A stretch of 64,000 nt of DNA from Rhizobium sophoriradicis (GTDB taxonomy: Bacteria; Pseudomonadota; Alphaproteobacteria; Rhizobiales; Rhizobiaceae): the NCBI RefSeq assembly GCF_003939025.1, contig NZ_RQIH01000016.1:62001-126000 (forward strand), read 5' to 3'. The position numbers and the translations under genes are program-made. Below the pieces are notes generated by a model. That model was not told the origin of the DNA. It saw nothing but the letters and a program-made list of their open reading frames with translations, and ran no database searches. The stretch's first letter is position 1. Each line of letters starts with the position of its first letter. Of this stretch, positions 44,025 through 56,883 are shown in pieces.

Positions 44025-45428
44025 TCAGGCGCCAGCCGGCGCGCCTTCCCGGCGAAGGAGAAGATAGAAGCGTGCGCAGAGCATGACGGCGGCAGCCGCC
44101 AGTCCGACGAGGAAGCCGAACCAGATGCCGATGCCGCCGAAGCCGAGCGGGAAGGCAAAGGCCCAGGCGAGGAGGAAGCCGATCGGCCAATAGGCTATCA
44201 GCGCCATGATCATCGGCACGCGCGCATCTTTCAGGCCGCGCAGCAATCCGTTAGCGATCACCTGCAGCCCGTCGACGAGCTGGAAAAGCCCGGCAACGAC
44301 GATCAACGGCCCGGCATAGGCCAGCACTTGCGGCGCCTCCGGCGAGTTGACGTCGAGGAACCAGCTGCCGAGGAATTGCGGCATGGTGGCAAAGATCACC
44401 GAACCCACCGCCGAGATCGCGCAGGCAATGACAACAACCATGATCGAAGCGCGCACCAGCCCGTCATAATCGCCCTGCCCGTGCGCCACGCCGATGCGTA
44501 CCGTCGCCGCCTGGCTGAGACCGAGCGGGATCATGAAGGCGATTGAAGCCCATTGCAGGGCGATGCCATGCGCGGCGAGTTCGATGGTGCCGATATAACC
44601 CATCAGAAGCGACGCGACCGTAAACAGACTGACCTCGGCAAGCACGGTGACGCTGATCGGGAAACCGAGGCGCAGGACCTCCAGCAGTGCGTGCCAGTCC
44701 GGCTTCCAAAACCGCACAAAGATCTCGTAGCGCCGCGTCTCTTCCCGCCGCTGGACAAAGACGAGGATGAAGAGGAAGCCCGCCGTCTGTACGACCACAG
44801 AGACGATCGCCGCACCCTCGAGCCCCATTGCTGGAAAGCCGAAATGGCCGAGCACGAGGGCGTAGGCGAAGATCGCATTCATCACCAGCGTGACGATGGT
44901 GACGTTGAGGATGATGCCCGCCTTGCCGATGGCGCTGACGAGGGCCCGCATCACGTTGAAGAGAAGGGCCGGCAGCACGCCGAATTGGCCAATCATGATA
45001 TAGCCGTGGGCGAGCTTGGCCACCTCCGGCTTCTGCTGTGCAAAAAGCAGGATCTGTTCCGCATTGAAAAAGGCCGGTTGCGCGATGATCCAGAATCCGA
45101 TCACCACCCAGAGCCCCATGCGCAGCGATCGGCGCACCGAGACGACGTCGCCGCGGCCATAGGCCTGCGCCACCATCGGAATGACGGCAATGGAAAAGCC
45201 CGAGCCGAAGATGAGGATCGTGAACAGGAACTGGGCCGACAGCACCATGGCCGCCAGTTGCTCGGCGCCAAGGCGGCCGATGATCATCACATCGGTGGTG
45301 TGGATGCCCAGCTGGGCAAGCTGGGCGCCGATCAGCGGAATGCCGAGCGCCAGCGTCGCACGGAAATGTGCGCCCCAACGGTTATCGTTTGTCGGCGCAA
45401 GGCTGCGCGCGTCGATCGACGTGTCCAT
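44025..45428 (-). CDS. MATE family multidrug exporter (NorM-like)
   Basis: The start at 45428 (MDTSIDARSLAPTNDNRWGA) gives 467 aa with 12 predicted membrane helices. MATE marks are LALGIPLIGAQLAQLGIHTT near the start, MVAQAYGRGDVVSVRRSLRM after TM2, and VRIGVAHGQGDYDGLVRASI in the second half. It exports cationic drugs in exchange for Na+ or H+. Confidence 0.92.
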   Translation of the reverse strand: MDTSIDARSLAPTNDNRWGAHFRATLALGIPLIGAQLAQLGIHTTDVMIIGRLGAEQLAAMVLSAQFLFTILIFGSGFSIAVIPMVAQAYGRGDVVSVRRSLRMGLWVVIGFWIIAQPAFFNAEQILLFAQQKPEVAKLAHGYIMIGQFGVLPALLFNVMRALVSAIGKAGIILNVTIVTLVMNAIFAYALVLGHFGFPAMGLEGAAIVSVVVQTAGFLFILVFVQRREETRRYEIFVRFWKPDWHALLEVLRLGFPISVTVLAEVSLFTVASLLMGYIGTIELAAHGIALQWASIAFMIPLGLSQAATVRIGVAHGQGDYDGLVRASIMVVVIACAISAVGSVIFATMPQFLGSWFLDVNSPEAPQVLAYAGPLIVVAGLFQLVDGLQVIANGLLRGLKDARVPMIMALIAYWPIGFLLAWAFAFPLGFGGIGIWFGFLVGLAAAAVMLCARFYLLLRREGAPAGA

Positions 45429-45571
45429 GACACCAGTCCTGTGATTGAAATATGTGGTCGTCGCAACTTGCTGCGAAATATCATTCGGACTTAGATCAAA
45501 GCCCGGGCAAGAACCACCCCAAAACAAGCAGATGATGAAAAATTCATCATCGCATCACCATTTCTGATCAA

Positions 45572-46815
45572 TCAGCCAGTGGCTTCCAGCGCGTCGACCG
45601 GCTCCCTCGCCCGAACCCGTGTGAGGAATACCCCGGCGGCCAGAAGGATGAGCACGGCGGCCATGAGGTAAGGCGCGCCGGCAAAAGTGACGGGCGCCTC
45701 GGGCCTTGTGAAATAACCGAACATCTGCGTGAAGATCAGCGGGCCGACTATGGTGGTGATGCTGCTGAGGCTGGTCAGCGCACCCTGCAGCTCGCCCTGC
45801 GCCGACGGCGGCACCATGCCGGCGGCAATGCTGCGCAGCGGCGGATCGGCGACATTTTCGATGACGGTCGCGACGATAACGACGTAAACCACCCAGCCCT
45901 CCCAGGCGAAGGCATAGCCGGTCAGTCCTGCGGCGGAGAAGCAGAGGCCGAGAAGCGCCGTCTTCCATTCGCCGAGCAGAGGCACGACACGCGGCAGGAC
46001 CAAGCCCATAACGAGCGCCGCACCGATGCCGTAAATGCCGAGCGACAGGCCGATCTGCCCCTCGCTCCAGCCATAGCGGTAGGTCGATACGAACGACCAG
46101 ACGGAGGGATAGACGGCATGCGCCAGGAAAAACAGGAACATCACGAGGCTGACCCAGCCGATGCCGGGGTAATGGCGCATCTGGCGCAGCGCGCCGAGCG
46201 GATTGGCACGTTTCCACTCGAAGCGGCGGCGGTTCTTCGCTTCCAGCGTTTCCGGCAGCAGGAAGCAGGCGGCGATAAAATTGAGAAGCGACAAAGCGGC
46301 TGCGCCGAGGAACGGCACGCGCGGACCGAATTCCCCGAGGAAACCGCCGATGACGGGGCCGATGGTGAAGCCGACGCCGAAGGCGATGCCGATCAGCCCG
46401 AAATTCTTCGCCCGATCCTCCTCGGTGCTGATATCGGCGATATAGGCCGAGCATGTGGCGAAGCTGCCGCCGCTGATGCCTGCAAGCACGCGGCCGACGA
46501 ACAGCATCCAGAAGCTGGTGGCGATGCCGCAGATGAAATGTCGATCGCAAAGGTCAGCACCGACAATAAAAGGATCGGCCGGCGGCCGAAACGGTCGGAC
46601 AGGTTACCGAGCAGCGGTGCGAACAGAAACTGCATGCCGGCATAGACGAGCATCAGCCAGCCGCCGTCGATTGCCGCATCGCTGACGCTGCCGCCGGTCA
46701 GCTGTTCCAGATAGGCCGGCAGCACCGGCATGATGATGGCGATGCCGATAATGTCGAGAAAGAGGATGATGAAGACCAGGAAAAGGCCGCGGCGAACGAA
46801 TTTCGGGTCAAGCAT
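45572..46815 (-). pseudogene. TetA-like MFS exporter, frameshifted
   Basis: Two overlapping frames together give a full-length 14- or 12-helix TetA(TCR)-like exporter. The first begins at 46815 (MLDPKFVRRGLFLVFIILFL, motif A LGNLSDRFGRRPILLLSVLT) and leaves frame just after FAID near 46540. The second resumes in register with FICGIATSFWMLFVGRVLAG and runs to 45572 (RVRAREPVDALEATG). One missing base explains it. Either the gene is inactive or the base is a sequencing error. TetA-like proteins export drugs by proton antiport. Confidence 0.8.
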
Positions 46816-47246
46816 GAGGCATCTCTACAGCGATTGTTTCTGAAAAGACGATCTCGTCGCCGCCCAAGTGACATAACTCAGAAAGGAAAACGAAACAATC
46901 CGTGAACATTTCAAAGTTTTTGATGAGCTGTACGGGAAGTTTATGAAACCCCTCAACCGTCAGGCGCGGCGGGGTGGTCGGCAACCACCTGGCGGGGACG
47001 GCGTCCTTGCGCATCCCCACGCTCAGCCCGAAGGGCCCGAAGCGAAGGTCCTGCCGTGGGCCCCCTCATCCGACCCTTCGGGCCACCGACCGGGGGTCGA
47101 GCCGCGGGTCTCAACCCCGTCCTTGGGACCCCCGCTGGGGAGAAGAGGGGATCGAGACGTTGCGGCAAGTCCCCTTCGCCCCAGCGGCGAGAAGGTGCCG
47201 GCAGGCGGATGAGGGGGCGACGCTCGCAAACCTTGGCTAAGCAACC
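46816..47246. other. Gap with a RIME-type element
   Basis: No gene is supported. The RIME element at 47061-47217 fills the right half; the left half shows nothing definite beyond the start region of the MFS gene. Confidence 0.5.
47061..47217. repeat. RIME-type rhizobial intergenic mosaic element
   Basis: It begins CCCCCTCATCCGACCCTTCG and ends GCAGGCGGATGAGGGGG, with inner arms of the CTGGGGAGAAGAGGGG and AGCGGCGAGAAGGTGCC type. A short GGGTCTCAACCCC palindrome sits inside. Same family as 13778 and 27446. Confidence 0.78.
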
Positions 47247-48167
47247 TCAAACCGGCCCCGAGAACGTATCGCAGGCCGACAATTGCCCGCTGTCGAAGCC
47301 GCGCTTGAACCATCTGACGCGTTGTTGCGAGGTGCCGTGGTTAAAACTCTCGGGCACGACGTAACCTTGCGACCGCTTCTGCATCGTATCGTCACCGATC
47401 TGCTGGGCGGCATTCAGCGCCTCCTCGAGGTCGCCGGCCTCCAGAATGCCCTTCTGCTGGGTATATTTGCCCCAGATGCCGGCGAAGCAATCGGCCTGCA
47501 GCTCGACGCGCACCGACATCTCATTGGCCTGCTCCTCGCTCATGCGCCGGCGGGCCTCGTTGAACTTCGGCAGGATGCCGAGGAGGTTCTGCACGTGGTG
47601 GCCGACCTCGTGGGCGACGACATAGGCTTCGGCGAAATCGCCCGAAGCGCCGAACCGGTCGGAGAGTTCCTGGAAGAAATCCGTGTCGAGATAGACCTTG
47701 TGATCACCTGGGCAGTAGAACGGCCCGGTCGCGGCTGAGGCGAAGCCGCAGCCCGATTGCGTTTGTCCCGAGAAGAGCACAAGGCGCGGCTCCTCGTAAT
47801 TCTGGCCCTGTGCCTGGAAGATGCCGTTCCATGTATCCTCGGTCTCTGCCAGAACGGTGCGCATAAAAGCGGTCATCTCGTCGTTGGCCGGCGTGCGTGT
47901 TCCTTCTGACTGGCTCTGTTCGTAGCCGGGGCCGCTCGATATGCCGCCGGTTTCGAGCACCTGCAGCAGGTCGACGCCCATCAGCTTGAAGATGAAATAG
48001 ATCACGACGAGAAAGATGATCGTTCCGATGCTCAAGCCGCCGCCGGCGCGGCGAACGCCGCCACCGGAAGGAAAATTGAAGCCGCCGCCGCGGCCGAACC
48101 CGCCGCTCCTCGGATTGCTGCGGCGATCTTCGATATTGTCGGACTGACGCCGGCCTCTCCATTCCAT
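47247..48167 (-). CDS. Neutral zinc metallopeptidase, YpfJ family
   Basis: The start at 48167 (MEWRGRRQSDNIEDRRSNPR), with GGGGAGAAC upstream, gives 306 aa. A basic Gly-rich N-terminus is followed by one membrane helix (LSIGTIIFLVVIYFIFKLMG) and the catalytic domain with HExxH in VVAHEVGHHVQ. A second conserved stretch is ADCFAGIWGKYTQQKG. Anchored in the inner membrane; biological role uncertain. Confidence 0.9.
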   Translation of the reverse strand: MEWRGRRQSDNIEDRRSNPRSGGFGRGGGFNFPSGGGVRRAGGGLSIGTIIFLVVIYFIFKLMGVDLLQVLETGGISSGPGYEQSQSEGTRTPANDEMTAFMRTVLAETEDTWNGIFQAQGQNYEEPRLVLFSGQTQSGCGFASAATGPFYCPGDHKVYLDTDFFQELSDRFGASGDFAEAYVVAHEVGHHVQNLLGILPKFNEARRRMSEEQANEMSVRVELQADCFAGIWGKYTQQKGILEAGDLEEALNAAQQIGDDTMQKRSQGYVVPESFNHGTSQQRVRWFKRGFDSGQLSACDTFSGPV

Positions 48168-48276
48168 TTTCGTTCTCCCCGGCAATGCCCGTGCTTGCAC
48201 TCAAGGAATTTATATAACCGCAGGCAGGAGGAATTCCAGCGGCTTCATCCGCATGCAAAACAAGCGGTTGAACGGC

Positions 48277-48429
48277 TCACTTTTTGCTCGAGCCGGGTTG
48301 CGCCGGTCCCTTTTGTCCGCCACTTCTGCCGGCACTGCCATGCGACTTGCCTACCCCCTGACGTGCCAGCTCCTTATCCACGGTCTCCCGCGAGCCTTCC
48401 GCCGGTTCCTTGTCTTTTGGATCTACCAT
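48277..48429 (-). CDS. Small polar protein, 50 aa
   Basis: The ATG at 48429 has GGAGGCTGTG upstream. The product starts MVDPKDKEPAEGSRETVDKE and is highly charged, Gly- and Pro-rich at the end (SGGQKGPAQPGSSKK), so probably disordered. Short disordered proteins of this kind are common in rhizobia. Function unknown. Confidence 0.5.
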   Translation of the reverse strand: MVDPKDKEPAEGSRETVDKELARQGVGKSHGSAGRSGGQKGPAQPGSSKK

Positions 48430-48651
48430 CACAGCCTCCAGCTTCTCGACCGCAAACCTGAAGCACAGGATATTGTTCCCTGACGGAGCAAACGCCGTCG
48501 GCAGGCGTCTTCTGATCGTGACAGCCAGCAAACCCTGGTCGGCCGCAGCTATGCCCTGCGTCCCGTCACGAAAAGGAGATGCGTCAACCGCTTGACGCGG
48601 CTCCTGCTTTCGCTCTTCCTGAAGCAAGGGAGAACACGGGAGGAACTGCGA

Positions 48652-49680
48652 ATGAAGGCCGTGCGTCTGCAAGCAATTGGACAGTTGCAACTCTGCGAAG
48701 TCGAAAAGCCAGCACCCGGCCCCGGGGAATTGCTGGTCCGCGTCGAAGCCTGCGGCATTTGCGGCACCGACCGCCATATCTTTCACGGCGAATTCCCATC
48801 GAAGGCGCCGGTGACGCTCGGACATGAATTCGCCGGGATCATCGAGACGATCGGGCCAGGCGTGACTGGTTTCCGCCTCGGCATGCGCGTGACCGGCGAT
48901 CCGAACATCTCTTGCGGCGGCTGCGAGGAATGCCGGCGCGGCCGGGTCAATCTCTGCCGAAAGCTGCGGGCCATCGGCATCCACCGCGACGGCGGCTTCG
49001 CCGAATATGTCTGCATGCCTGAAAGCCAGGCCTTCGCTCTGCCGGCCGATCTCGATCCGCTCCACGGCGCCTTCTGCGAGCCGATTGCCTGCTGCATTCA
49101 CGGCGTCGATCTCGCCGGGCTGAAAACCGGCTCGTCGGCCATCGTGCTCGGCGGTGGCGTCATCGGCCTGCTCACGCTTCAACTGGCGCGGCTTGCCGGT
49201 GCGACCCGTATCTTGCTGGTGACCCGCAGCGCCGAAAAGCGGCGGCTGGCCGAAAGCCTCGGCGCCACTACCACAGTCGATCCCGGGGATGGCGATCTCA
49301 TCGCCCGCATCACCGCTGAGAACGGGCTGCTGCCCGGCGGCGCCGATGTCGTCTTCGAATGCGCCGGCGTGGCAGAGACCATGCAGCAGGCGCCTCGGCT
49401 TGCCCGGCGCGGCGGCACCGCCGTCATTCTCGGCGTCATGCCGCAGGGTGCCACGATCGAGATCGAACCCTTCGACCTGCTATTTCGCGAAGTCGCGCTG
49501 ATAAGCTCCTTCGTCAACCCCTTCACCCATGCCCGCGCCGCCGATCTCATCGCCTCCGGCAGGGTCAGAGTCGAGCCGTTGATATCCAGGCGGATCGGGC
49601 TCGAGGAGGCCCCGGACGCGATCACCAATCCGGCGCGCGGCGGCGAAATCCGCGTCCTTGTCGTACCCGGCGTTAAATAG
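48652..49680 (+). CDS. Zinc-dependent alcohol (polyol/threonine-type) dehydrogenase
   Basis: The ATG at 48652 (MKAVRLQAIGQLQLCEVEKP) has GGGAGGA upstream and gives 342 aa. Catalytic zinc: CGICGTDRHIFHGEFP and GHEFAG. Structural zinc: CGGCEECRRGRVNLC. NAD fold: AIVLGGGVIGLLTLQLARLA. It is of the medium-chain reductase family that oxidises sugars or polyols; the substrate cannot be told. No transporter gene is next to it. Confidence 0.88.
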   Translation: MKAVRLQAIGQLQLCEVEKPAPGPGELLVRVEACGICGTDRHIFHGEFPSKAPVTLGHEFAGIIETIGPGVTGFRLGMRVTGDPNISCGGCEECRRGRVNLCRKLRAIGIHRDGGFAEYVCMPESQAFALPADLDPLHGAFCEPIACCIHGVDLAGLKTGSSAIVLGGGVIGLLTLQLARLAGATRILLVTRSAEKRRLAESLGATTTVDPGDGDLIARITAENGLLPGGADVVFECAGVAETMQQAPRLARRGGTAVILGVMPQGATIEIEPFDLLFREVALISSFVNPFTHARAADLIASGRVRVEPLISRRIGLEEAPDAITNPARGGEIRVLVVPGVK

Positions 49681-49851
49681 GCTTTCGCGCGATCTCGGAT
49701 TCCTGTCGATTCCGCGATTTATGGGGTTCCGTTTGCAAATACATTTGCCTATAAGCCGCTTCTAGCCTGAAAAGACCCTCAATGCGCGACCCGACCCGGT
49801 GATCTCCCACCCTGGCCGGCTTTTTGCGCAGCCAGACAATGGATATTGCCC

Positions 49852-53340
<3,489 letters not shown>

Positions 53341-53356
53341 GATCAGAGCAATTTCA

Positions 53357-53421
53357 GCAAAACCGCGCCGCGGTTTTGCATCCGGAACTGGAACAGCGAC
53401 AGCGCCTTGAGCGCTGTCGCT
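53357..53421. terminator. Two stem-loops after carB
   Basis: A 23-base palindrome GCAAAACCGCG / CGCGGTTTTGC lies at 53357-53379. An 11-bp stem AGCGACAGCGC / GCGCTGTCGCT lies at 53395-53421. No clear U tract follows either, so they may be a rhizobial palindromic repeat that serves as a 3'-end barrier for both convergent transcripts. Confidence 0.55.
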
Positions 53422-53440
53422 GAGCTCAACCAGAATCAAC

Positions 53441-54898
53441 TTATGCAGCTGCTTTCATAAGCCGTTGAATTTCCAACATATCCTCGCGAAAGCGCGCCAT
53501 CTCCTCGGCCTTCAGCCGTTCGTCGGGAATGCGCAGCAGATAGGATGGATGCACCGTCACGAAGAGCGTGCGCCCTCCTTCGATCGCCATCGCCCTTCCT
53601 CTGACATCCTGCAAGCGGCCTTTCACATCGGTCAGCGCCGCAAGTGCCGTCGCCCCCATGGCGACGATCAGCTTCGGCTTGACCAGCGCCAATTCCAGAT
53701 CGAGCCACCAGCGGCAATGCTTCACCTCACCCATATTGGGCTTCTGGTGGACGCGCCGCTTGCCGCGCGGCTCGTATTTGAAATGCTTGACGGCATTGGT
53801 GACGTAGAGCGTCGATCGGTCGATGCCCGCCTCCCCAATCACCTGATCGAAAAGCCTGCCCGCAGGGCCGACAAAAGGGCGCCCCGCAATATCCTCCTGA
53901 TCGCCCGGCTGCTCGCCGACGAACATGACATCCGCATCGCGTGGCCCCTCCCCGAAGACCGTCTGCGTCGCATTGGCGTGAAGCGGACAGCGGGTGCAGA
54001 CGGCAGCCTCGGCGCGCAGTGCTTCCAGTGTGCCTGCCGGAAGCTCGGGCTCGGCGGAAAGATTGCGCGCAGCCTGCTGCAGCCGGTCGTGAAAAGGCAA
54101 TGATTGTGTTGCCTCCCTTGCCGCCATCTCCCGCACCTTGCTTTCGGCCGATGCAATCAAGCCAGGAATGAGATCGGCCTCCGGCAGGTTCTTCCAGTAT
54201 TTCTTCGGCATCTCCGCCTGCATCGCCTTCACCTTCAACCGGGCCGGATTGAAGATATTGATATAGTAGGTGCGCCAGAGTTCATCGGTGGCATCGCTGA
54301 GATTGGGCTTCTCGCAAGGTTCGTCGCTGATCGTCAGCCGCTCGCCGTCCCAGGCGGCCGACCCCTTGGGCGTGGCGATCAGCCAGTCCATGTCGGTGAA
54401 ACGTCGTTGGAAGAAGGGCGCCGTCCGCCGGACGATATGGTGGTCAGGCTCGAACCAGGCGATGAATTTTCGCCGCCTCGCGGAAACCGCGCCAACCTCC
54501 TTGAAGCGGACGAAGGCCGTCATCTTGTGTGCATCGCGATGCACGTTTTTCGCCATCAGCCGGGCGCGTACGACATCTTCGTCGGAGGTCACCTCGAGCA
54601 GCTGCCGGTCCAGCTGCAGCCGCCAGAGCAGGCGGTAAAGCAGCGAGAAGCGCGCCGGATCGGAGTGACAGAGAACTGTTTCTGCAAGCTCGATGAAGGC
54701 GGGCGGCACCGTCATCGGCTTGCGTGATGCTGCCGGCGCCGGCGGCATGGCGTCGCGTTGGAACGAAAGATCCGCCTCCGCGCTTCTTTCGCGCCAGTCG
54801 ATCTCCTCAGGCACTATGCCGGCCGCCGCCAAGGCACGTGCGGCATCGCGCCATTCGCCAAGATCACCTCGTCCTGCAAGCACGACCCGGCGCATCAC
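53441..54898 (-). CDS. UdgX-like uracil-DNA binding protein fused to DUF4130 domain
   Basis: Length is 485 aa. The N-terminal half (about 1-270) is the DUF4130 / TIGR03915 domain. The C-terminal half is a family-4-type uracil-DNA glycosylase: GEQPGDQEDIAGRPFVGPAG, LYVTNAVKHFKYEPRGKRRV and VTVHPSYLLRIPDERLK. The KRRVHQKP loop carries the histidine that in UdgX forms a covalent bond with DNA at uracil sites. It overlaps the radical SAM gene by four bases (ATGA). The two are a known pair, here behind a LexA box. Confidence 0.88.
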   Translation of the reverse strand: MMRRVVLAGRGDLGEWRDAARALAAAGIVPEEIDWRERSAEADLSFQRDAMPPAPAASRKPMTVPPAFIELAETVLCHSDPARFSLLYRLLWRLQLDRQLLEVTSDEDVVRARLMAKNVHRDAHKMTAFVRFKEVGAVSARRRKFIAWFEPDHHIVRRTAPFFQRRFTDMDWLIATPKGSAAWDGERLTISDEPCEKPNLSDATDELWRTYYINIFNPARLKVKAMQAEMPKKYWKNLPEADLIPGLIASAESKVREMAAREATQSLPFHDRLQQAARNLSAEPELPAGTLEALRAEAAVCTRCPLHANATQTVFGEGPRDADVMFVGEQPGDQEDIAGRPFVGPAGRLFDQVIGEAGIDRSTLYVTNAVKHFKYEPRGKRRVHQKPNMGEVKHCRWWLDLELALVKPKLIVAMGATALAALTDVKGRLQDVRGRAMAIEGGRTLFVTVHPSYLLRIPDERLKAEEMARFREDMLEIQRLMKAAA

Positions 54899-56127
54899 AG
54901 CAACGACAATTGTTGAGGCTGCGGCTCGAACATGGCGCGAAGGTCCGGCCTATCGATCAGCCGGCGGGGCGACCAGCCTTCCGCCGAGATGAAGGATTGG
55001 ACCTTCTTGATCGAAACGCCGAGCCGAGAGAGATCGTCGAGCCGCAGGCGGCGAAAGCGGCGCGCCGAAACGATCGCCTTGACGGTCTTGGTGCCGAGAC
55101 CGGGCACGCGCAGCAACCGTTCACGCTCGGCCTTGTTGATATCGACCGGAAATTCGCCTCGGTTGGCAAGCGCCCAGGCAAGTTTGGGGTCGAGGTTGAG
55201 ATCGAGCATGCCGCCCGCCTGATTGGCGGTGATCTCGTCGATGCCGAAACCGTAGAAGCGGTAAAGCCAGTCTGCCTGGTAGAGCCGGTGCTCGCGCATC
55301 AGCGGCGGCTTGATCAGCGGCAGGTTTTTCGACGAATCCGGGATCGGGCTGAAGGCGGAATAATAGACGCGCTTGAGGCCGTAGCTGCTGTAAAGCCGGC
55401 CGCTGGTCGCAAGGATGGTCGCGTCACTCGCGCCGTCGGCGCCGACGATCATCTGCGTGCTCTGGCCGGCCGGGACGAAACGCTGGCGTTTCTTGCTTTT
55501 CAGCGTCGGTTCGCCGGCGGCCTCGATCTTCAGCCTCAGATCAGCCATCGATCGCCGGATATTGGCGGGCTTCTTTTCCGGCGCGAAGCGGCTGATGCCG
55601 TTATCCGTCGGCAGCTCGATGTTGAGCGACAGCCGGTCGGCATAAAGCCCCGCCTCCTCGATCAGCCGCGGCGACGCCTCGGGGATCGACTTCAGATGGA
55701 TATAGCCACGAAAATTATGGGTCACCCGCAATTCGCGGACGATGCGGACCATCTCTTCCATCGTGTAATCGGACGAACGAATGATGCCGGAGGAAAGGAA
55801 GAGGCCTTCGATATAGTTACGGCGATAGAATTCCAGCGTCAGCCACATCACCTCTTCCGGCGTAAAACGCGCCCGTTCGACATTGCTCGACGAACGATTG
55901 ACGCAATAGGCGCAGTCGTAGATGCAGAAATTCGTCAGCAGGATCTTCAGGAGCGAAATGCATCGACCATCCGGCGCATAGGCATGGCAGATTCCGGATC
56001 CCTCGGTTGAGCCGAGCCCGCCGCTTGTGCTCGAATCGCGTTTCACCGTGCTGCTGGAGGCGCAGGAAGCGTCATATTTCGCGGCATCGGACAGGATGGC
56101 CAAACGTTCGGCAAGCGACTTCTTCAT
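54895..56127 (-). CDS. Putative DNA modification/repair radical SAM protein
   Basis: The ATG at 56127 (MKKSLAERLAILSDAAKYDA), with AGGA upstream, gives 410 aa; a GTG at 56139 lies inside the LexA box and is rejected. The radical SAM cluster is CIYDCAYC (CxxxCxxC). The C-terminus has a helix-hairpin-helix (LLRVPGLGTKTVKAIVSARR), typical of DNA-binding. It matches the TIGR03916 family always paired with a UdgX-like protein. Enzyme chemistry is unknown; a role in repair is supported by pairing and SOS control. Confidence 0.88.
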   Translation of the reverse strand: MKKSLAERLAILSDAAKYDASCASSSTVKRDSSTSGGLGSTEGSGICHAYAPDGRCISLLKILLTNFCIYDCAYCVNRSSSNVERARFTPEEVMWLTLEFYRRNYIEGLFLSSGIIRSSDYTMEEMVRIVRELRVTHNFRGYIHLKSIPEASPRLIEEAGLYADRLSLNIELPTDNGISRFAPEKKPANIRRSMADLRLKIEAAGEPTLKSKKRQRFVPAGQSTQMIVGADGASDATILATSGRLYSSYGLKRVYYSAFSPIPDSSKNLPLIKPPLMREHRLYQADWLYRFYGFGIDEITANQAGGMLDLNLDPKLAWALANRGEFPVDINKAERERLLRVPGLGTKTVKAIVSARRFRRLRLDDLSRLGVSIKKVQSFISAEGWSPRRLIDRPDLRAMFEPQPQQLSLL

Positions 56128-56133
56128 TCCTAT

Positions 56134-56148
56134 GTTCACTATATGTTC
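56134..56148 (-). promoter_or_regulatory. LexA (SOS) box, GAAC-N7-GAAC
   Basis: On the minus strand the sequence GAACATATAGTGAAC matches exactly the direct-repeat SOS box GAAC-N7-GAAC of alphaproteobacteria. It lies 7 bases before the start of the radical SAM gene, so LexA would block transcription or its start. Confidence 0.85.
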
Positions 56149-56379
56149 TAATATAAGAAGTCAATCCGGCGCCATCCCATCACTGCCCGATTTTCGGGCG
56201 CATCAGCTCATATCGCGGGGGTTGCGTTGCGTTTATGCGAATTTTCTGGAAATCGGCCTTGGCGATCTGCTATAAGCGCTTAACTAGGATTGTGGCACGG
56301 TTCCGAAGCTCCCCTTCGGGACCTGTTTTCTTTTGTGTTTGCGCCTGACGTGCCGATGCAAGGAGTGAAGGACAGAAAA

Positions 56380-56856
56380 ATGGTTGAAAAGGTACCGATG
56401 ACACAGGGTGGTTTCGTCAAGCTGCAGGAAGAACTGCGCTGGCGTCAGCAGGAGGAGCGCCCGCGAATCATCGAGGCGATCGCCGAAGCCCGTGCCCATG
56501 GCGACCTTTCCGAAAACGCCGAATATCACGCTGCCAAGGAAGCCCAGAGCCACAATGAAGGCCGCATCAGCGAGCTTGAAGACCTGACGGCGCGCGCCGA
56601 GGTCATCGACCTCACGAAGATGTCGGGCGACAAGATCAAGTTCGGCGCCAAGGTGAAGCTCGTCGACGAGGACACCGAGGAAGAAAAGACCTACCAGATC
56701 GTCGGCGACCAGGAAGCCGACGTCAAGGCCGGCCGCATCTCCATCTCCTCCCCGATCGCCCGTGCGCTGATCGGCAAGGAAGTCGGCGATTCCATCGAGG
56801 TCAACGCGCCCGGTGGCTCCAAGGCCTACGAAATCCTCCAGGTTTCCTGGGGCTGA
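56380..56856 (+). CDS. greA: Transcription elongation factor GreA
   Basis: The ATG at 56380 (MVEKVPMTQGGFVKLQEELR) is preceded by AGGAG and gives 158 aa. The coiled-coil has RPRIIEAIAEARAHGDLSEN AEYH and the C-terminal domain has ISSPIARALIGKEVGDSIEV. It rescues stalled RNA polymerase by stimulating transcript cleavage. The next gene, the LPS glycosyltransferase, starts 28 bases later on the same strand. Confidence 0.97.
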   Translation: MVEKVPMTQGGFVKLQEELRWRQQEERPRIIEAIAEARAHGDLSENAEYHAAKEAQSHNEGRISELEDLTARAEVIDLTKMSGDKIKFGAKVKLVDEDTEEEKTYQIVGDQEADVKAGRISISSPIARALIGKEVGDSIEVNAPGGSKAYEILQVSWG

Positions 56857-56883
56857 TCGCCCGCCACAAACGAGACCCCTCCC

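Noticed and set aside
56290..56379. N-terminal extension of GreA
   Set aside because: The ATG at 56380 with AGGAG gives the exact family length; the extension is not conserved in GreA.
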